Source: Rotaria socialis
Lineage: Eukaryota; Rotifera; Eurotatoria; Philodinida; Philodinidae
Direction: 5' to 3'
DNA length: 64,000 bases
NCBI GenBank assembly: GCA_905331475.1
Contig: CAJNYU010000337.1
Location: 1 to 64,000 of the forward strand
A program made the position numbers and the translations under genes. Positions 51,104-62,700 of this stretch are shown here, piece by piece (the first letter of the stretch is position 1; the number at the start of each line of letters is the position of its first letter). The notes beneath the pieces are model-generated. The model made no database searches, had not been told where the DNA came from, and saw only the letters and a program-made list of their open reading frames with translations.

Positions 51104-52302
51104 GAGTGAATCATAACTTTTTTGTACAATTAACAAAAAAGAATGAAAGTGCTTCTAAAGAAAAAAAATCGTACATTTGTTCCTCATCCTTCACTGAGTC
51201 TGTGGTGAAAGTTTCCAAACTACCCGATTCGTCTTGGCTGAGATATTGGAGTCTCAACTTCGGTTTTTCGACAAAAAACATTATTAAGAGAAATTGTGCC
51301 AAATATGAGTCCAAAGCCCATGTGTGACATATCATTAGATATATCTCAATTCAGGTAAGCTAATGACGCTGACAGGAATCGAAGTACGTGAAAAACAATC
51401 GCGAAAAATCTCAAAATATGCGTATCTCTTCGAAAAACCTAAAAACGTCGATTTGTCTGAGAGGGTGTGGGGCGTGAGCACCCATACACATCCACACTTA
51501 TGTGGTAGTAATGCTTTCCCTAAGAAATCAGCTTGTAAACCGATAAGCAGAAACTGAGTCTACAAAAAAGAACTGGGTCTAAAAAGAAAACTTGGTCTAC
51601 ATTTTGAGGTATAATGTAAAAATTTCCCTAAAAATAAAGACACAACCGATGATATTTCCTATTTAGTTTTTCACGCTGCATCTTTCTGTAACAGTCTGAT
51701 TGAGTTTCTTCAAGTCGTTTAGAAATAAAAAGCAAAACAATATCGAAAAACTGGGTCTACAGTGTGAGTGAAATTAAAGCTTTGTGTCATTCTAACCTAA
51801 TTAAAAAAGCTCAGCACAATTATTTTCAGATAACTTTGTACTACTTTTTACGCTCTATCTTTTAGTCGTTTTATTTTTTTGAAAAGTGTGTTCCTTATCC
51901 GCTCTACGATCATTCTAAACTGAGTCTACACTTTGACTGTAAATCTTCTTTCGTTAAAATCGAACCGGAACAAATAAACAAAAGCAAAAGTGAATCGCAT
52001 GGGTGGTTAGAGAATAAAATTCTGCACAAAGTGTACTATTCACGCTTTGCTTTCTCTTCTTTCATTCCTTTAGAAATTTCATTTTATACCCATGAAGGAT
52101 CTAAAAGAAATGGTTTTTGGGGCTTCCAACTCTCATATCTCAGTCGAGTGATGATACATTGAACTGAATTTTTTGTGGTAACAGGAAAGACACTACGGAG
52201 TGTGAAGAGAAAAAAAAATAATTTGATATCGGATCATAGGAACTGAAGATACAGGAAAAAAGGTTGAAAAATTGAATTGTACAAAAAAGTTGCGATTCAC
52301 TC
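51104..52302. mobile_element. 1.2-kb non-coding element with 28-bp terminal inverted repeats in a TA tract
   Basis: 51104-51131 (starting GAGTGAATCATAACTTTTTT) is the reverse complement of 52275-52302 with two mismatches. AT runs flank both ends, consistent with a TA target. A second diverged inverted pair lies inside (about 51228-51258 with GGCTGAGATATTGGAG, and about 52118-52150). The interior has only short frames. This looks like a non-autonomous DNA transposon, possibly of a TA-targeting superfamily such as Tc1/mariner; the assignment is tentative. Confidence 0.6.
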
Positions 52303-52323
52303 ATATATATATATATATATAAA

Positions 52324-52700
52324 GCCGCCGTGGTTGAGTGGATATGTTATTCGACACATATTCACAATGTACTGTGTTCAAACCACAGTATCACCAATCA
52401 TGGAATAACCCTGAACAAGTTACTAATGGCTAATTGTTCCGGATGACTCATCCGATAGCGTATCGATTATATCATTAGTCAGTATGCAGAGTCAAAACAA
52501 TAACTTCAACATAGATGTCACGGCCACGTGATCCTATGATGATCGCCAACCCATAATCATTAAGGGGGAAGCGTTGGACGAATGGGGTGCAGATACCGTC
52601 GTCTGTAAAAGAGAAAACGCGATAGAACCTGGCTGCTTGTGGACCCTTTAGCGCCGGCCCCAACGGGCGATAAGCCTATGGGAGATTATTATTATTTATA
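52324..52700 (+). mobile_element. tRNA-derived SINE
   Basis: Begins GCCGCCGTGGTTGAGTGG, which carries a near-consensus RNA polymerase III A box (TGGTTGAGTGG, 52331-52341). A B box (GTTCAAACC, 52376-52384) follows at normal tRNA spacing. The head resembles a serine-type tRNA. A body of about 300 bases with higher GC than the surroundings follows, then a short ATT repeat tail (52684-52698). It is embedded in an AT microsatellite that occurs on both sides, so a target duplication cannot be measured. It sits directly beside the right end of the TIR element. Confidence 0.7.
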
Positions 52701-53791
52701 TTATATATATATATATAAATGAAACCATCATGAGTCATTTGTTGAGACATAGGATTCCCTACTGATGGTTAAGGTCATAGAAATAATCGAAGAATAATAG
52801 TGATTTATCATGTTAATGGGGTTCTTAGGAAATTTGTCATATAGTAAATGATTTGGATTTATCAAGTAAAAATTATACATGCACATAACCATTAACACTG
52901 ATAAAAAATCTTGAACACGTGAGAATGTGTGCTTTCACATCAGTATGCTGATTCCTACCTGCTCCGTATAGTGACAATATAATTATGAATTATACGCTCG
53001 CTACGATGCTCTATACTGAGTTGTGTACTGATGTTTTCTTTGGTTGTAAATAAGAAAGAAAGAAAGAAACAGGGAGTATGCATATGTTTATTTTTGAGAC
53101 GAGTTATTACTCACGCATCTTGTAATGCTTTCCAGATACTCTATTCTATTGCACAGTTACATAAAATCGATAAAAAAAAAGTGTAATCATGCGTAAATTA
53201 AGGCTTTTCAAGTTAAAATAATATTTATTTAGTGAAAGATAGCGAATCTGACACTCTTGAGTGCCACATGTGTTTTTTTCACGGTTCTTTTTTATTCTGC
53301 CTGTGAAACGCATATTTTCATGTATGAAAGCGAACTCTTGTTTGACTAGGTATCGATGTTATTGCCACAACCAAAACAAATAGATTGCACTGAAATAAGT
53401 AAAATGAATCATAGCTCGTCTAATGTTGCATACCTGTGTCCTATACATATAACCCATGTGCTCTGTTAAGATGTATTCTCTTTTTTCTTACTCTTTGAAT
53501 TGTCGTCTTTAAATCAAAATATGATAGGACCACATCAACAAATCATATAGACATTTAACGAGATAAAGCGTAGCTATTCTACGTTATTTTAGCACAAGAT
53601 CGAAAAGAAATAGTAGATACCATACTCTTGTAACGCGCACATTATGCTTAAGGCAAAAGCATTTTCTATATTTGAATAAGTTGTATTATTAAAGAAAACA
53701 GGGAATTTTTTTTTGTGTGCAAAGCATAAAATTTAATTCTATTTCGATAAATGTGTTAAAATAAAAAATATTTTTAACAATAAGAAAAGCA
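52701..53791. other. Intergenic with simple repeats
   Basis: AT-rich, with an AT run (52701-52717) and a GAAA run at about 53053-53069. The bases just before the GAAA run (about 52980-53050) are slightly GC-richer and may be another short retroelement remnant. No gene seen. Confidence 0.4.
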
Positions 53792-54610
53792 TTACTTATG
53801 AACGTATGAAATATCTTCTTTCGATTTACGTATTGGAAATTCGTTTGTACCCGAGAAATATCTTTTTAAATAAGTCCAACTTGTTTCACTTGGTACATCT
53901 GATTGACAGCTAGGTGCATTTTGATATATTGGAATACAATCGATAATTTCCTTAAATAAAACTTGATCTATTTGACCTAAAGAAGAAAGTTTTGTTCCTT
54001 GAGCTGAAAACATCATAGTTCCATTGTATTATGTTGACATATTCATCCATGACAAAATTGGTGAAATTCGTGTCCATGACCAATCCATTTAATTAATTTG
54101 TGTTGAATTTTCATCGATTATTTGGTTTAACGTTGTAAAAAATTTGAAAAATTCCCCTGCTTCCTAAAATTTTCTTTCGAATAGTGTCTTAATGTTTCAT
54201 TTTTAAATAAAGGATTCGGATCAAATCGATAAACATCAATTGGTAGTACTACTTGATTTTCACTTGTTAAATAATCTTCTATGAAAAAACCATTTGTCAA
54301 TATTGTTCTTTGAACAGGATCATTGGTAACATGCATAACAGATTCAGTGTCACTCGTGTAAGGATTTGTCCATTTATTTAATTTTACACCTGTAATAGCA
54401 TCAATATACAATTTAGTTTCTCTCGTTGTTAAAATGATTTCCTTGTTATTTGAACTATTCAAACATCGTGCAATATTAATTCCAATAACATCAAATATAT
54501 CATTCGGTTACATTTGATACAAATGGAAATAAACACCACCTTTCCATGTTGTTATCACTTGTTCATCGAAATCCAATGAACAACGTAATCGTAGAAATTA
54601 TTTTAAAGAA
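53792..54610 (-). pseudogene. DUF1838-family pseudogene (bacterial/fungal-type)
   Basis: Reading right to left, one frame gives LRLRCSLDFDEQVITTWKGG, then an in-frame TAA, then NDIFDVIGINIARCLNSS. It continues through ETKLYIDAITGVKLNKWTNP and MHVTNDPVQ to about 54127. After a frameshift near 54130 the family sequence resumes with WSWTRISPILSWM, a TAA on each side of it, then MMFSAQGTKLSSL, ETSWTYLKRYFSG and a stop at 53792. This order of blocks fits DUF1838, a domain of unknown function common in bacteria and fungi and rare in animals. Three in-frame TAA codons plus the frameshift and no usable splice sites make it a dead copy. The acceptance of a DUF1838 link rests on motif memory (LYxDxxTGxxLxxWxNP, HVxNDPV, WTRISPxxSWM). 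Confidence 0.68.
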
Positions 54611-54712
54611 AATATTCTTTCATTTGGATAGGAGTGAATGACATTTGCAATAGTTAATAAAAAGTAAGAAAAGGATAGAAACGAGAAGCGATAGTTTGTG
54701 GAAATGAGGGGC

Positions 54713-55010
54713 GTCCAAGGAGTGAGGATTAGGAATTCCTCATCAGCTCCCCTACAGTTCCTTGCATACTAAAGGTAAAAATATGGAATATTCACGATAA
54801 TTTTTGTTCTTACACTCATTTTCTCTTGCAAAATTGCGAGAATCAATGATTTCATGCAAAAACTATTTTTAAAACAGCAATATCGCGACTTTCGTGAATG
54901 GAGGAACTGTGAGGGAACCTATAGTTGATTCCCATTTCTTCTAGGAATTGTCACACAGACACTGACAATTCCTCGGCACATTAGGAATTCCTATCTCTCA
55001 GTCCTTGGAC
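54713..55010. mobile_element. MITE-like 298-bp element with terminal inverted repeats
   Basis: The left end GTCCAAGGAGTGAGGATTAG pairs with the right end (reverse complement GTCCAAGGACTGAGAGATAG) and both continue into GGAATTCCT, about 30 bases with a few mismatches. A further hairpin (AGGAATTGTCA/TGACAATTCCT, 54950-54973) lies near the right end. No coding capacity. No clear target duplication. Confidence 0.55.
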
Positions 55011-56707
55011 ACTGCTGATTAATCTGAACATTTATTAATCGTAGCCGAGTATTTAGTATCATTAGTTTTCACATGAATATCTTCGTCGATAATAACTATG
55101 GCATTTCAGTATTAAGATGAGCCTGGTTTCCACAATAGTATCCTTTTGACTGTAACCTTGCTTGCTCTATTTTTCTCATGTGTTTATATCTCTGTTTGTA
55201 AACGATACTGTAAATCGGTTATATATGATTTAAACATTCAATTTGTTCATTAGCTGCACTGATCAGATAGCAATAGCGTTCATCAATGAGTTTTTTTCTA
55301 TTGTTTGACAAAATACTCGTCGAAACGGCTCGCATGGCAACACTTAATACGTACTACTTATTTTAACTAGAATCCGTATTAATTTATAAATCATACGAGC
55401 TTCTTCAAATTGTCAAGTCAAAGAAACAATTCAAGAAAAATGTTTATCACAAGGACTTGAGCGCATTATCATTCGCTTACATCACGCCATGTTCGCAATA
55501 TAACCTTTGCATTGTGTCCTCTCAAAAGTATAGAAGTAATATGCTTCTACTATCTTATCTCATAACATGTGACAACAGAAGAGGATGAAGCTATTCAAAA
55601 GATTACAAAAAATGTTTAGCTTGAAAATGCTCTTTAAAGAATCTGTAATGATATGTTAGTTACTCTTAGAAACGGAGCATGTCAGTTTGAACTATGTTTC
55701 TCTTAGAGAAAATTGTTGAAATCGATCGATTCAACTTCTTGAGTATGCTGGTGTTGACGCAAATGATTGTATGATTTTTTGTTTTAGCGTTTCAAATCAC
55801 ATTTATGAATCAAACTGGAGCTAAAACGCGATGTAATCAATCAAAAAATACATTTTCACAGAATATTGGACTATTGATTCTTGTATGAAAATATATTTAA
55901 CATTTCATCAATCAGCATGAATATAAAAAGAATATTAATTTTACTTGACAAGTTTTATTCACATTTAGTACAGAAAAAGCATAGATTATTTGATATAATT
56001 ATTAAACTTTCATATAGTATCATCCAGGTTTGTATTGACTAAACAAAAGTTCAAAGTCACACACGCACACTTCGATAAAGGTTTGAAACAAGTTCATTTT
56101 GATATAAATCACAAAATCAAAAAGACAGATCACATCGTCAAGAGTCAGCTAAACGTATAAATTTAGTACAAAGAAACAAGAAAACGAAATGATAAAGGTA
56201 CGAGCAGTGAAAACATTATTTTTCAGTGATAATGGAATATTTGGTATAGTGTTTGAAAAATAGAAAAATAATTGAATGAATTCGACGAAGCTTACATAAT
56301 CATGATTCATACTGAGAATATTCAGATAATACCGTTCGTTGTACATTAAATACGAACCGAAAAAAAAACAAGAACAAGGAGAAATTTGTGAAACATCAGT
56401 CAACTATTGTCATCTGTGTTACATCCTTGTTGTGTCGAGTCAGATATTTTTTCGTTTTGAAGAATTAAATAAAAATTTTTGGCAAATGTGTAGTCAGACA
56501 TTTTTCTTTCGTATTCTGTTGAATGATTAAAACGAAAAAATATACCCTTCAAAGAACATGTAAAGATAAGCCACAGTTAAAGATAACTAACAACACCTTA
56601 TATATTATAAACGAAAAGCAACCATAACTTGTAGCTGAAGTTATATTACATATTTTATTTGACTTCAATGCACATTTATTAATACTTGTTGTAATAGTGT
56701 TGCAACA
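55011..56707. other. Intergenic, nothing recognised
   Basis: About 1.7 kb of AT-rich sequence upstream of the intronless membrane-protein gene. Short frames only (56149-56403 minus, 56339-56530 plus). Confidence 0.4.
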
Positions 56708-57790
56708 ATGTCTACCAATATAATCGATACACAATTTTCGTCAAAAATGGATTCTAAATCGTATACAAACATTCTTGAACCACATATTCCAGTTACAAAT
56801 AATGCATATTCTACTAACATTTTGAATATAATATTTATTAAACTTATTTATTTTATCAAACTTATTTTTAATCTGTTCTTTCAGCGTAAATTTATTCTCC
56901 ATCGTTTAACTGGTCTATCATATCTACTTCAGTATGCTTATGCATTTTATTTGTACTTTAAGGATTATGAATCGTTCAAAACTTCGTTTGTGACTTGGTC
57001 TTTGCCGTTAACAGGTGTACTTCAATCATTAACAGCTATCTATACGTTTACATTTTTATCTCGTACAAAACGTGATGCTGGTTATTATTCTGATCGTGGT
57101 ACTCTCTCATATCCATTTATTATTGAAAACTCATTCTTCGCTTTAATATTATTATTTGCATGGCTGTATTATTCGGATAGATTTTATTCATTATTTAGTT
57201 CATCAATCATAATCGATAATTTATTTGTATTTTTGCCTTTTATTCTAAGACAATTATGGCCGAAAACAAGTTTTCGAGACTCAATATATAATTCAGAAAA
57301 AACCAAAACAAATCGAAATAGAAAATTCTTTTTTATTGTTACACTTATGACAAAATTCTTTTATGTTTGGGCAAAACATTATATTGGATACTTTTTAAAT
57401 TATGTTCGATTTTTTAATCGTGCCGATTCAGAACAAATTTATCATATTCATTTATTACTTGTTTTTAGTGCTTTTGCAACAACAATATCTATATTTCTTC
57501 ACACCCTAAAATTTAAAGGTTATTTAGGGCCAAAACTATCGTTTATGATTTATATGGTTTCATATTTAGCTACGTTTTATTCATTTATACAAATACGAAG
57601 CATATTTATTATAAATATAGATTTAACTATATACGTATTCATTGGATTAGTATTGAATTTTACAAAATATCAACATGCATATCAAATAATTTTGATGATT
57701 CTATTTAATTCACATAAACATAATATGCTATCGAGTGATATTTCCAAGTATTTATTCTTACCACAAGTTGGAATTCAATCAACCTATTAA
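56708..57790 (+). CDS. Intronless multipass membrane protein, family unknown
   Basis: A single 360-codon frame. The first 35 residues are hydrophilic. After that come about eight or nine hydrophobic segments rich in Phe, Ile, Leu and Tyr, for example NIIFIKLIYFIKLIFNLFF, SYLLQYAYAFYLYF, LPLTGVLQSLTAIYTFTFL, NSFFALILLFAWLYY, IHLLLVFSAFATTISIFL and FMIYMVSYLATFYSFI. Conserved-looking polar motifs between helices are SRTKRDAGYYSDRGTLSYP and FVFLPFILRQLWPKTSFRDS, which could form a binding or catalytic face. I do not recognise the family. Function cannot be assigned; integral membrane location is clear. As with the 48-kb gene, the absence of introns is unusual for this window and may reflect retroposition, a rapidly evolving lineage gene or horizontal transfer. 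Confidence 0.75.
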   Translation: MSTNIIDTQFSSKMDSKSYTNILEPHIPVTNNAYSTNILNIIFIKLIYFIKLIFNLFFQRKFILHRLTGLSYLLQYAYAFYLYFKDYESFKTSFVTWSLPLTGVLQSLTAIYTFTFLSRTKRDAGYYSDRGTLSYPFIIENSFFALILLFAWLYYSDRFYSLFSSSIIIDNLFVFLPFILRQLWPKTSFRDSIYNSEKTKTNRNRKFFFIVTLMTKFFYVWAKHYIGYFLNYVRFFNRADSEQIYHIHLLLVFSAFATTISIFLHTLKFKGYLGPKLSFMIYMVSYLATFYSFIQIRSIFIINIDLTIYVFIGLVLNFTKYQHAYQIILMILFNSHKHNMLSSDISKYLFLPQVGIQSTY

Positions 57791-59777
57791 AAAATGAGCC
57801 ATTTATGATGCATTAGAACTAAAAAAATAGCATTTGAAAATTTTTGTATTTTAATTTGTTTTTGCAAAAACTAAAGATAAAAATCCAATTTTTTTTCGTT
57901 TCTAACGATGAAATTAAAAGATGAATCAAATGCGAAGAAAAAAATCTATACCAAAATGACGTTTATTAGTTTTGTTGATCCAAAGAAAGTCTATATCTCA
58001 ATATCTTTCATTCAGGTATATATTGTCTAATTAATGCTCGCGTTATGAAAATTGATATTGAGTTCATACATTAGTTGTATATTCAAATAAAAAAAAAGAA
58101 GAACATTCGAAGCAACAATCAAAAAAGAACGAGGCAAAACGAACGTTTTACTTGTTTGATTATAGTTGTCCGAATAGCAAACATCGGAATTATTCAATGT
58201 TTATCTTGTTGATTTCAACGCCTATTGTTTTTGAATTAAATGCTAATAAGATAAATATAATTAATGGAAATTCTATCCTATGAAGCAAAGTGATAGACAA
58301 CTATCAAATTCAAATAGAGCTATGTCATATCGCTCCTAAAAAATCTAAGTTTATCATATATGAGATCTTCAAAAATAAGAAACATACTATGAAACATGAA
58401 TAATTTAAAACTGCGGCAGGCTAATTTGTTCAGAAGAGTAACCGGAAACAATTTGTTTTCAACAGAAAAGAATAATAATGATAAACGAAAAAATTTACTT
58501 TTATATATCAGAAAAAGCCAAAACAGCTCTCTCTCTCTTGTCTAAGTAAACTCATCGACGATATATGCATTACTTTACAATCGATATTAGAATAGGATCT
58601 TTTTTCTAGGTAATGTTTTTCAATAATAAAGGAAGTTCTGACGTCAGATGAATCTCTACCAATTAATGCATCTAATAGTATTCATTATGGATTTGGAAAA
58701 CATACTGGCTCACAGCAAACTTTGATATCATAGTCTATTAGGGAAATCTACTGATATTCAATTTTAAACTTTAAAGTATGTTCATTGATTATGAATAGGA
58801 GTGTGGTTGTCCGGTTAGTTTATGCTAAATGTCCATCAATCATCGGCATTTTTCGAAATACATGCCTTCAACAATAATACAATAGAAATAAAAGAAGAAC
58901 TTAATTCTATATGTTAGCATTGGGTTATTAGAATGAAAAATTCTGTACAAACCATCCACTATTCATCTTTGTTATTAACTGAAATATTCGTAAACATATA
59001 TTTTGCGGTACAACTCAAAGAAAAAAATCTGCTTTATTTCTACAAAGTACTAAACACATTGAAATTTAATTTAAAAACTGAAAATAAAAATAAAATTAAT
59101 TAAAATCAAGTTATGCTAGAGTTACATTAATTTTAATTTAATTTAAGATTAATCATAGTAGTACGTATTAATAGAAAAAAGATGTTATTTGTTAAAGCTC
59201 AAAAATTATATCTAGTAATATATGGTTCACCATTTTTTCAAGTACACTTGAACGAGCTATTTCGAGATATCGTTTCATTTTTATCGATGCGCTGTTAGTT
59301 GAAAATTAAAATCTTCATTTCTTATATGTGCATCACAAGTTTTATACTTTGATTTTTAGATGTTTTAGTAGACTTTCTAGAGATGAGACCTGGCAAAGTG
59401 TTACGAAAGACTAACTAATGTGATTTAGCTAATCGTTTTAGAAAATACCTGAGTCAACTACTAAATTTATTGATATTAGCACATATCTATTTAAATTGAT
59501 CGATTAGTAAAATTGAAAGCAGCTCGAACATTTAACATAAGTCACATTAAATGAATGTTAGAATCGATACATACAACGCATTATCATTCACTCAATAATT
59601 TTCTTTTCTTTTTTCTCTAGTGCCTTCAAGACTTATGCGATCGATTAAAATGCTATTTCTATTCTCGTTTTTATTGTCACAACTATTAAAACCTATGTAT
59701 GTTTCCTATCGTAGATGAGAGTTTCTTTTTTTGCTTATTTGTAACAAAATTCTCCTGGCTAGAACTATACATATTTA
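57791..59777. other. Intergenic, nothing recognised
   Basis: About 2 kb of AT-rich sequence. Acceptor-like sites near 59622 (TTTTCTCTAG) and 59761 (TCCTGGCTAG) precede the next start codon; the second is 16 bases before the ATG. Confidence 0.4.
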
Positions 59778-62700
59778 ATGGACGGATATATTCAACAATT
59801 GACACATGATAATCTGCTATTCGAAAATCAATGGTCCAAAACATTAAATCAACAGATACAATTTATAGATGATCTCAAAAAGTGCAACGATGATTCTTTG
59901 ACATTGAAACTTAACAGTTTGAATGCCATCATTGATTATGTACTCAACGAGCAATCGACTAAAGTAGAACCAATTTCATATAAATATGAATTTGTTGAGA
60001 TGATTATAAAACAATGTTGCGGCGATCCTCGGCCATCGTTAGAATTTATTGTACATAATTTACTACGTATTCTGGAGACAAACAACATTTTTGATCGATG
60101 GCATCTGGCATGTATCAAAACACATTATTATGAATTTAGACTTGGAGCATGGCTATTAATGGAGCCTAGTATTGATTTGATCGAATCAATTTTTCGTGGT
60201 CTTCAAATACATTCATTTCTAAACGATGAAGTAGATCAACAAGTACAAGTACAATGGGAAGAATTTCTAAGTGAAAAAATCTTTTCGAAATTTTCTGATA
60301 ATAGCAATAGATTGAATGAGGAAGAAGCAATGTTTGCCATACGATCTAGCTTTCAACAATTGTTTCGGTTAGTAAAAAAAGATACCATCTTAACATTTTC
60401 ACATCATTATTCAACTGAATAAATAACAAGATAAAGTTAATTGGAGAAGTTCTATTTCTTGTATTTGAGATTTATACATAAAGATGAATGCCATCGATAT
60501 GTAATATAGTTCTACACAAACTCAGTACGCAACTAAGTCATTCAGCACGATCTATATGCAGTACAATAAAACCAATAATTTAGTAACACTGAAAGCTATG
60601 AGCTTTTGTGTTTGATCGTCAAAAAGAATATTTTTAATACAATAGATATCTCAGAGAATGAAATTGTCAACTTTCTGTACAAATAGACTAAAGTAAAACT
60701 GTAGGCTAACACCTGTAAAAAAATAGATATTGAATTGAAATTTAATTGCATTAAATTTCTATCCTGAACAATGCAATTTCATTCCATTTCCGCTTAATGT
60801 TCTTGTTAGTAGAAAATCGTTCCAGTTCCTGTCATACTCTCAGAGCTCGCATTAAAATCCCATTGCTGATTCTTGAGAAAACACTATCATTCGCCGACAC
60901 CAACATGCATCAAAATCGTACTCTGTGCGATGCATGATGGGCATAAATTAAAAAATAAAATTATCATTAGAGTTGTATTTTAGCAAACAAAAAACAAAAT
61001 TCATTTCTACTTACAATTCTATCAATATTAAATAAATAAAAAGAGTTATAATACCAACGGAAATATAGTCTTTGTAAAGATACAATCGTTATAGATGTTT
61101 CAGTGATTGATATCGTACTCACTAAAGTCTTCTGAATAGAAATATATGACCATTATGGTTAACGCAAAGAACTACTTTCTTTTTAATCATATACAGTTAT
61201 TTGAAGCTCTATAAGATATATACAATAGTTTCCGTTCATATGAACATATCAAACAGAACTGATTATGGTCAACTAGATGTATATCGTTAGAAATGATGAG
61301 TCGACATTAATTCAGCATCTTCGTGTATGACAATCGCTCTCCATAATTATTTGATTGTACGAAGTATGTTTATTCATTGATATGTAATAGTTTGTACTCA
61401 GGGAATAAGAACATGAAAATTTTCATCAAAATAATTTTTCTGGCCTCAAATTCACGAAAGTCGTGGCATTGTTTTCATTTGTTTATTCCCTGAGAATTTT
61501 GTAGAGATGTGATAGGATCTAATCTTTTCTGTTAATACAAATTACAATGAAACTCGATAAATCTGGTTGTCAAATGCTGATTTAAATTACAATGAGTAGT
61601 CGAGTGCCGAGCAGGTTCGATAAGATTCGAACTAATGAAATTAACCATAGGACGTCTACAACATTCTTTCGAGGTTGAACATAAACGATTATTCGGGACC
61701 ATAGGGTCAGTATTTACAGATGTCAGATATTACCGAGTTGATTATTTCATTCATTTCGCTTTTTGTTTGTGGGATAAATATGAGTAACTTTTGAAGAGAT
61801 CAATCATAGAGCTATATATTGCGTGATCATTCCAAAAGAAAAATATTACATTAAAGCTAATTATTTTATTTCCAACGACTATTTTTTATTCAAAGGCATG
61901 CTGCTCGTATGTCTCATCGGTCGTGTGTCTGGTCGAAAGTTTTATCAATATTGTCGCATACATTACCAACACTCTTCGACCACTATGATGATTTGAATGA
62001 TAGTCATGTTGACTTGTTAGAATGTGTGATGCTACCCATATCACCCGAGTACATCGATTTACTGAGTCAATCTTATAAACGCAATTTTGAACTCTTCAAA
62101 ATTAACTTATCACAAATTTTAATTGTTATCGAAAAGCTTCTCTTAACGGATCATATTGAAGAAGCAGAGAAGTTTTTCTTCCAAAATATTCTTGATCATA
62201 TAAATGCTGAAGTCGATATCGACGCTTTGGTTCGCATGTTCATTCGCGTATGCCCATTAATAAATATCCATTGTCGTAATCAATTATGTAAAGGGATTCT
62301 TCGATCTCTAACAGATAAATTGCGAGAGAGCAATTGTAGTATAGAATTAGCAACTCTATTTTTCGAATTTGCTCTCATTCTACTAGATTTGCACGCCAAC
62401 GAGGCCCCAGCAAGTGCTTGGAGTATACTGAACAAAAGTGAATTTTATCATTGGCAAGAACTAGCACCACGTTTTGCTGATTTGGTTCGATTGTGTGTTA
62501 GCTATGATATTATCGATCAGAAGCACTATTCAAATGAACTTGACAAGCTTGAAACTATTCTTAAGCTAGCTGCTGACAAAGTCAAAGTGTATCCAACTAT
62601 TTTGAAAGCCACACATGCTGAAGCTTTACAAGCTATACTTCGTTGGTCTGAGTCGATGCAAAATGGTATGGGAAAAGTGCCATGGCCCGCACATGTTTAC

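Noticed and set aside
52324..52396. Functional tRNA gene
   Set aside because: Boxes fit, but a good acceptor stem pairing is not seen and the sequence continues into a SINE body with an ATT tail.
52475..52663. 62-codon minus-strand open frame
   Set aside because: Lies wholly inside the SINE body; explained by its higher GC and not by protein coding.
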